Below, piece after piece: positions 63,301-64,000 of a DNA stretch of 64,000 nt. This stretch comes from Rhodococcus triatomae (GTDB taxonomy: Bacteria > Actinomycetota > Actinomycetes > Mycobacteriales > Mycobacteriaceae), in contig NZ_CP048814.1 of NCBI RefSeq assembly GCF_014217785.1, forward strand, positions 1,612,001 to 1,676,000, read 5' to 3'. The notes below the pieces were generated by a model that was not told the DNA's origin, searched no databases, and saw nothing but the letters and a program-made list of their open reading frames with translations. Made by a program: the position numbers and the translations under genes. Position 1 is the first letter of the stretch; every line of letters begins with the position of its first letter.

Positions 63301-63341
63301 CGAATGGGGCGCCCACCTTCTCGGGACGGGCGCCCCATTCG
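63301..63341. terminator. Strong bidirectional terminator
   Basis: A 14-bp perfect stem (CGAATGGGGCGCCC and its complement) with a 13-nt loop spans 63301-63341. It can end transcription from both the DUF3558 side and lsr2, although T-runs are short. Confidence 0.8.
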
Positions 63342-63444
63342 TCGTTCGACGTCAGTCTGGTCGAATTACCGGCATTCGGCGACCAGGAATCGAACGGCTG
63401 GTTACCGCCACTCGTCGCCCGGTTTGCCGGAAATTGACTCGAGG

Positions 63445-63792
63445 TCAGTTCTCCTTGTTGTAGGCATCGACGATATCGGCGGAGATTCGCCCTCGCGCCG
63501 ACACCTTCAAGCCTTTCTGCCGCGCCCATTCACGAATGGCAGCGCTCTCCTCGCGGCTGGCCGAGGCGCGACCCTTCGACGGCGTACCCGCAGCTCCACG
63601 CGCCTTACGGCGGCCGGAGACCTTGCGTGCATGCGACACCCACTCGTCGAGCGTCTCCCGCAACCTGGCCGCATTCTCCGAGGAAAGATCGATCTCGTAC
63701 TGAACGCCGTCGAGTGCGAACTCGACGGTTTCGTCGGCCGGCGCCTCCTGATCCAGGTCGTCGATCAGAGTGACGGTGACTTTCTTCGCCAT
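63445..63792 (-). CDS. lsr2: Lsr2, nucleoid-associated xenogeneic silencer
   Basis: The 115-residue protein starts [29 protein letters not shown], the dimerisation domain, and ends with the DNA-binding domain [26 protein letters not shown], in which RGR inserts into the minor groove of AT-rich DNA. Lsr2 is the actinobacterial analogue of H-NS and silences foreign genes. Its neighbours clpC1 and lysS are conserved, with the AT-richer cluster inserted between clpC1 and lsr2. Confidence 0.97.
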   Translation of the reverse strand: MAKKVTVTLIDDLDQEAPADETVEFALDGVQYEIDLSSENAARLRETLDEWVSHARKVSGRRKARGAAGTPSKGRASASREESAAIREWARQKGLKVSARGRISADIVDAYNKEN

Positions 63793-63944
63793 GGGATCAA
63801 ATTCCTCTCGAATGAAGCGGTGCTCAATGTGGAGTACTTCCCGCTGGAAAGACTACCCCGATCGAGAGGAGATCGAATACCTAGGTAATGAAATTCTCTT
63901 TACCGAATGAAAGTCGCACGAATCGGCGCGGGCCCCGCGATTAC

Positions 63945-64000
63945 TCAGCGACTGGGCTTCACCGTCGGGAACAGGATGGTTTCGCGAATACCGAGACCGG
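63945..64000 (-). CDS. lysS: C-terminus of lysyl-tRNA synthetase (5' part beyond window)
   Basis: The - strand reads GLGIRETILFPTVKPSR and TGA at 63945. This is the usual end of class II lysyl-tRNA synthetases in actinobacteria, and lysS follows lsr2 in M. tuberculosis. Only 18 codons are visible. Confidence 0.8.
   Translation of the reverse strand, partial: GLGIRETILFPTVKPSR

Overview
The window is a high-GC actinobacterial chromosome segment, most likely from Rhodococcus or a close relative in the Mycobacteriales. The evidence is the strong GC bias at third codon positions, the frequent GTG starts and 4-nt ATGA/GTGA gene overlaps, and a gene order known from Mycobacterium tuberculosis: kstR next to fadE34; carD-ispD-ispF-cysS-rlmB; lpqE-radA; disA; a carbonic anhydrase; mutY; mhuD; clpC1; lsr2; lysS. 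Function calls come from reading the sequence and recalling protein families; no database search was run.

Region 1 (1-10072, + strand) is a purine catabolism operon. It holds an NCS1 permease, a hydantoin/allantoin-type racemase, two amidohydrolase deaminases (one 8-oxoguanine deaminase-like), OHCU decarboxylase, 5-hydroxyisourate hydrolase, urate oxidase, and a xanthine-dehydrogenase-type enzyme made of a separate FAD subunit and a fused [2Fe-2S]/molybdenum subunit. Together they would carry purines through urate to allantoin. Region 2 (10062-11824, - strand) is a DrrAB-type ABC exporter. Region 3 (12001-20803) is a sterol side-chain degradation block: chsE1-chsE2-chsH2-chsH1-ltp2, a mycofactocin-type SDR, a double-length fadE34-type dehydrogenase and the divergent repressor kstR. 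Two KstR-like operators sit in front of the two transcription units.

Region 4 (20871-33358) contains a trehalose-6-phosphate phosphatase/GH15 fusion, a lipoprotein, a LacI regulator, a zinc-type ABC importer behind a Zur-like box, a small secreted protein, the 5-oxoprolinase genes pxpABC and a GH3 glycosidase. Region 5 (33359-40382) is the most unusual part. It is a five-gene polymorphic-toxin cassette on the - strand (two WXG100 proteins, toxin, HEAT-repeat immunity protein, YbaB-like protein) broken by three insertion sequences. Two identical IS3-family copies interrupt the toxin near its start and near its end, and one IS256-family element interrupts the YbaB gene. All three have target-site duplications, and removing them in silico restores a 436-codon toxin and a 147-codon YbaB protein in frame. 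A decayed copy of the rlmB 3' end at the far side of the cassette suggests how it arrived.

Region 6 (40383-58476) is conserved housekeeping DNA: rlmB, cysS, ispF, ispD, carD, lpqE, radA, a thioesterase, disA, a membrane protein, a carbonic anhydrase, mutY, a hydrolase, mhuD, cbtBA, DUF5996, an FrnE-type protein, OsmC and clpC1. Region 7 (58885-63300) is a second, AT-richer type VII-secretion-like cluster: two paralogous envelope proteins, a WXG-motif protein with a TTG start, a small acidic protein, a DUF3558 lipoprotein and a duplicated fragment of its C-terminus. The window closes with lsr2 and the end of lysS.

Two sequence habits recur. Several genes start 6-7 nt after a TANNNT-type -10 box, as expected for leaderless transcripts. 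Short tandem repeats sit at gene ends, and two of these duplicate the stop codon itself.
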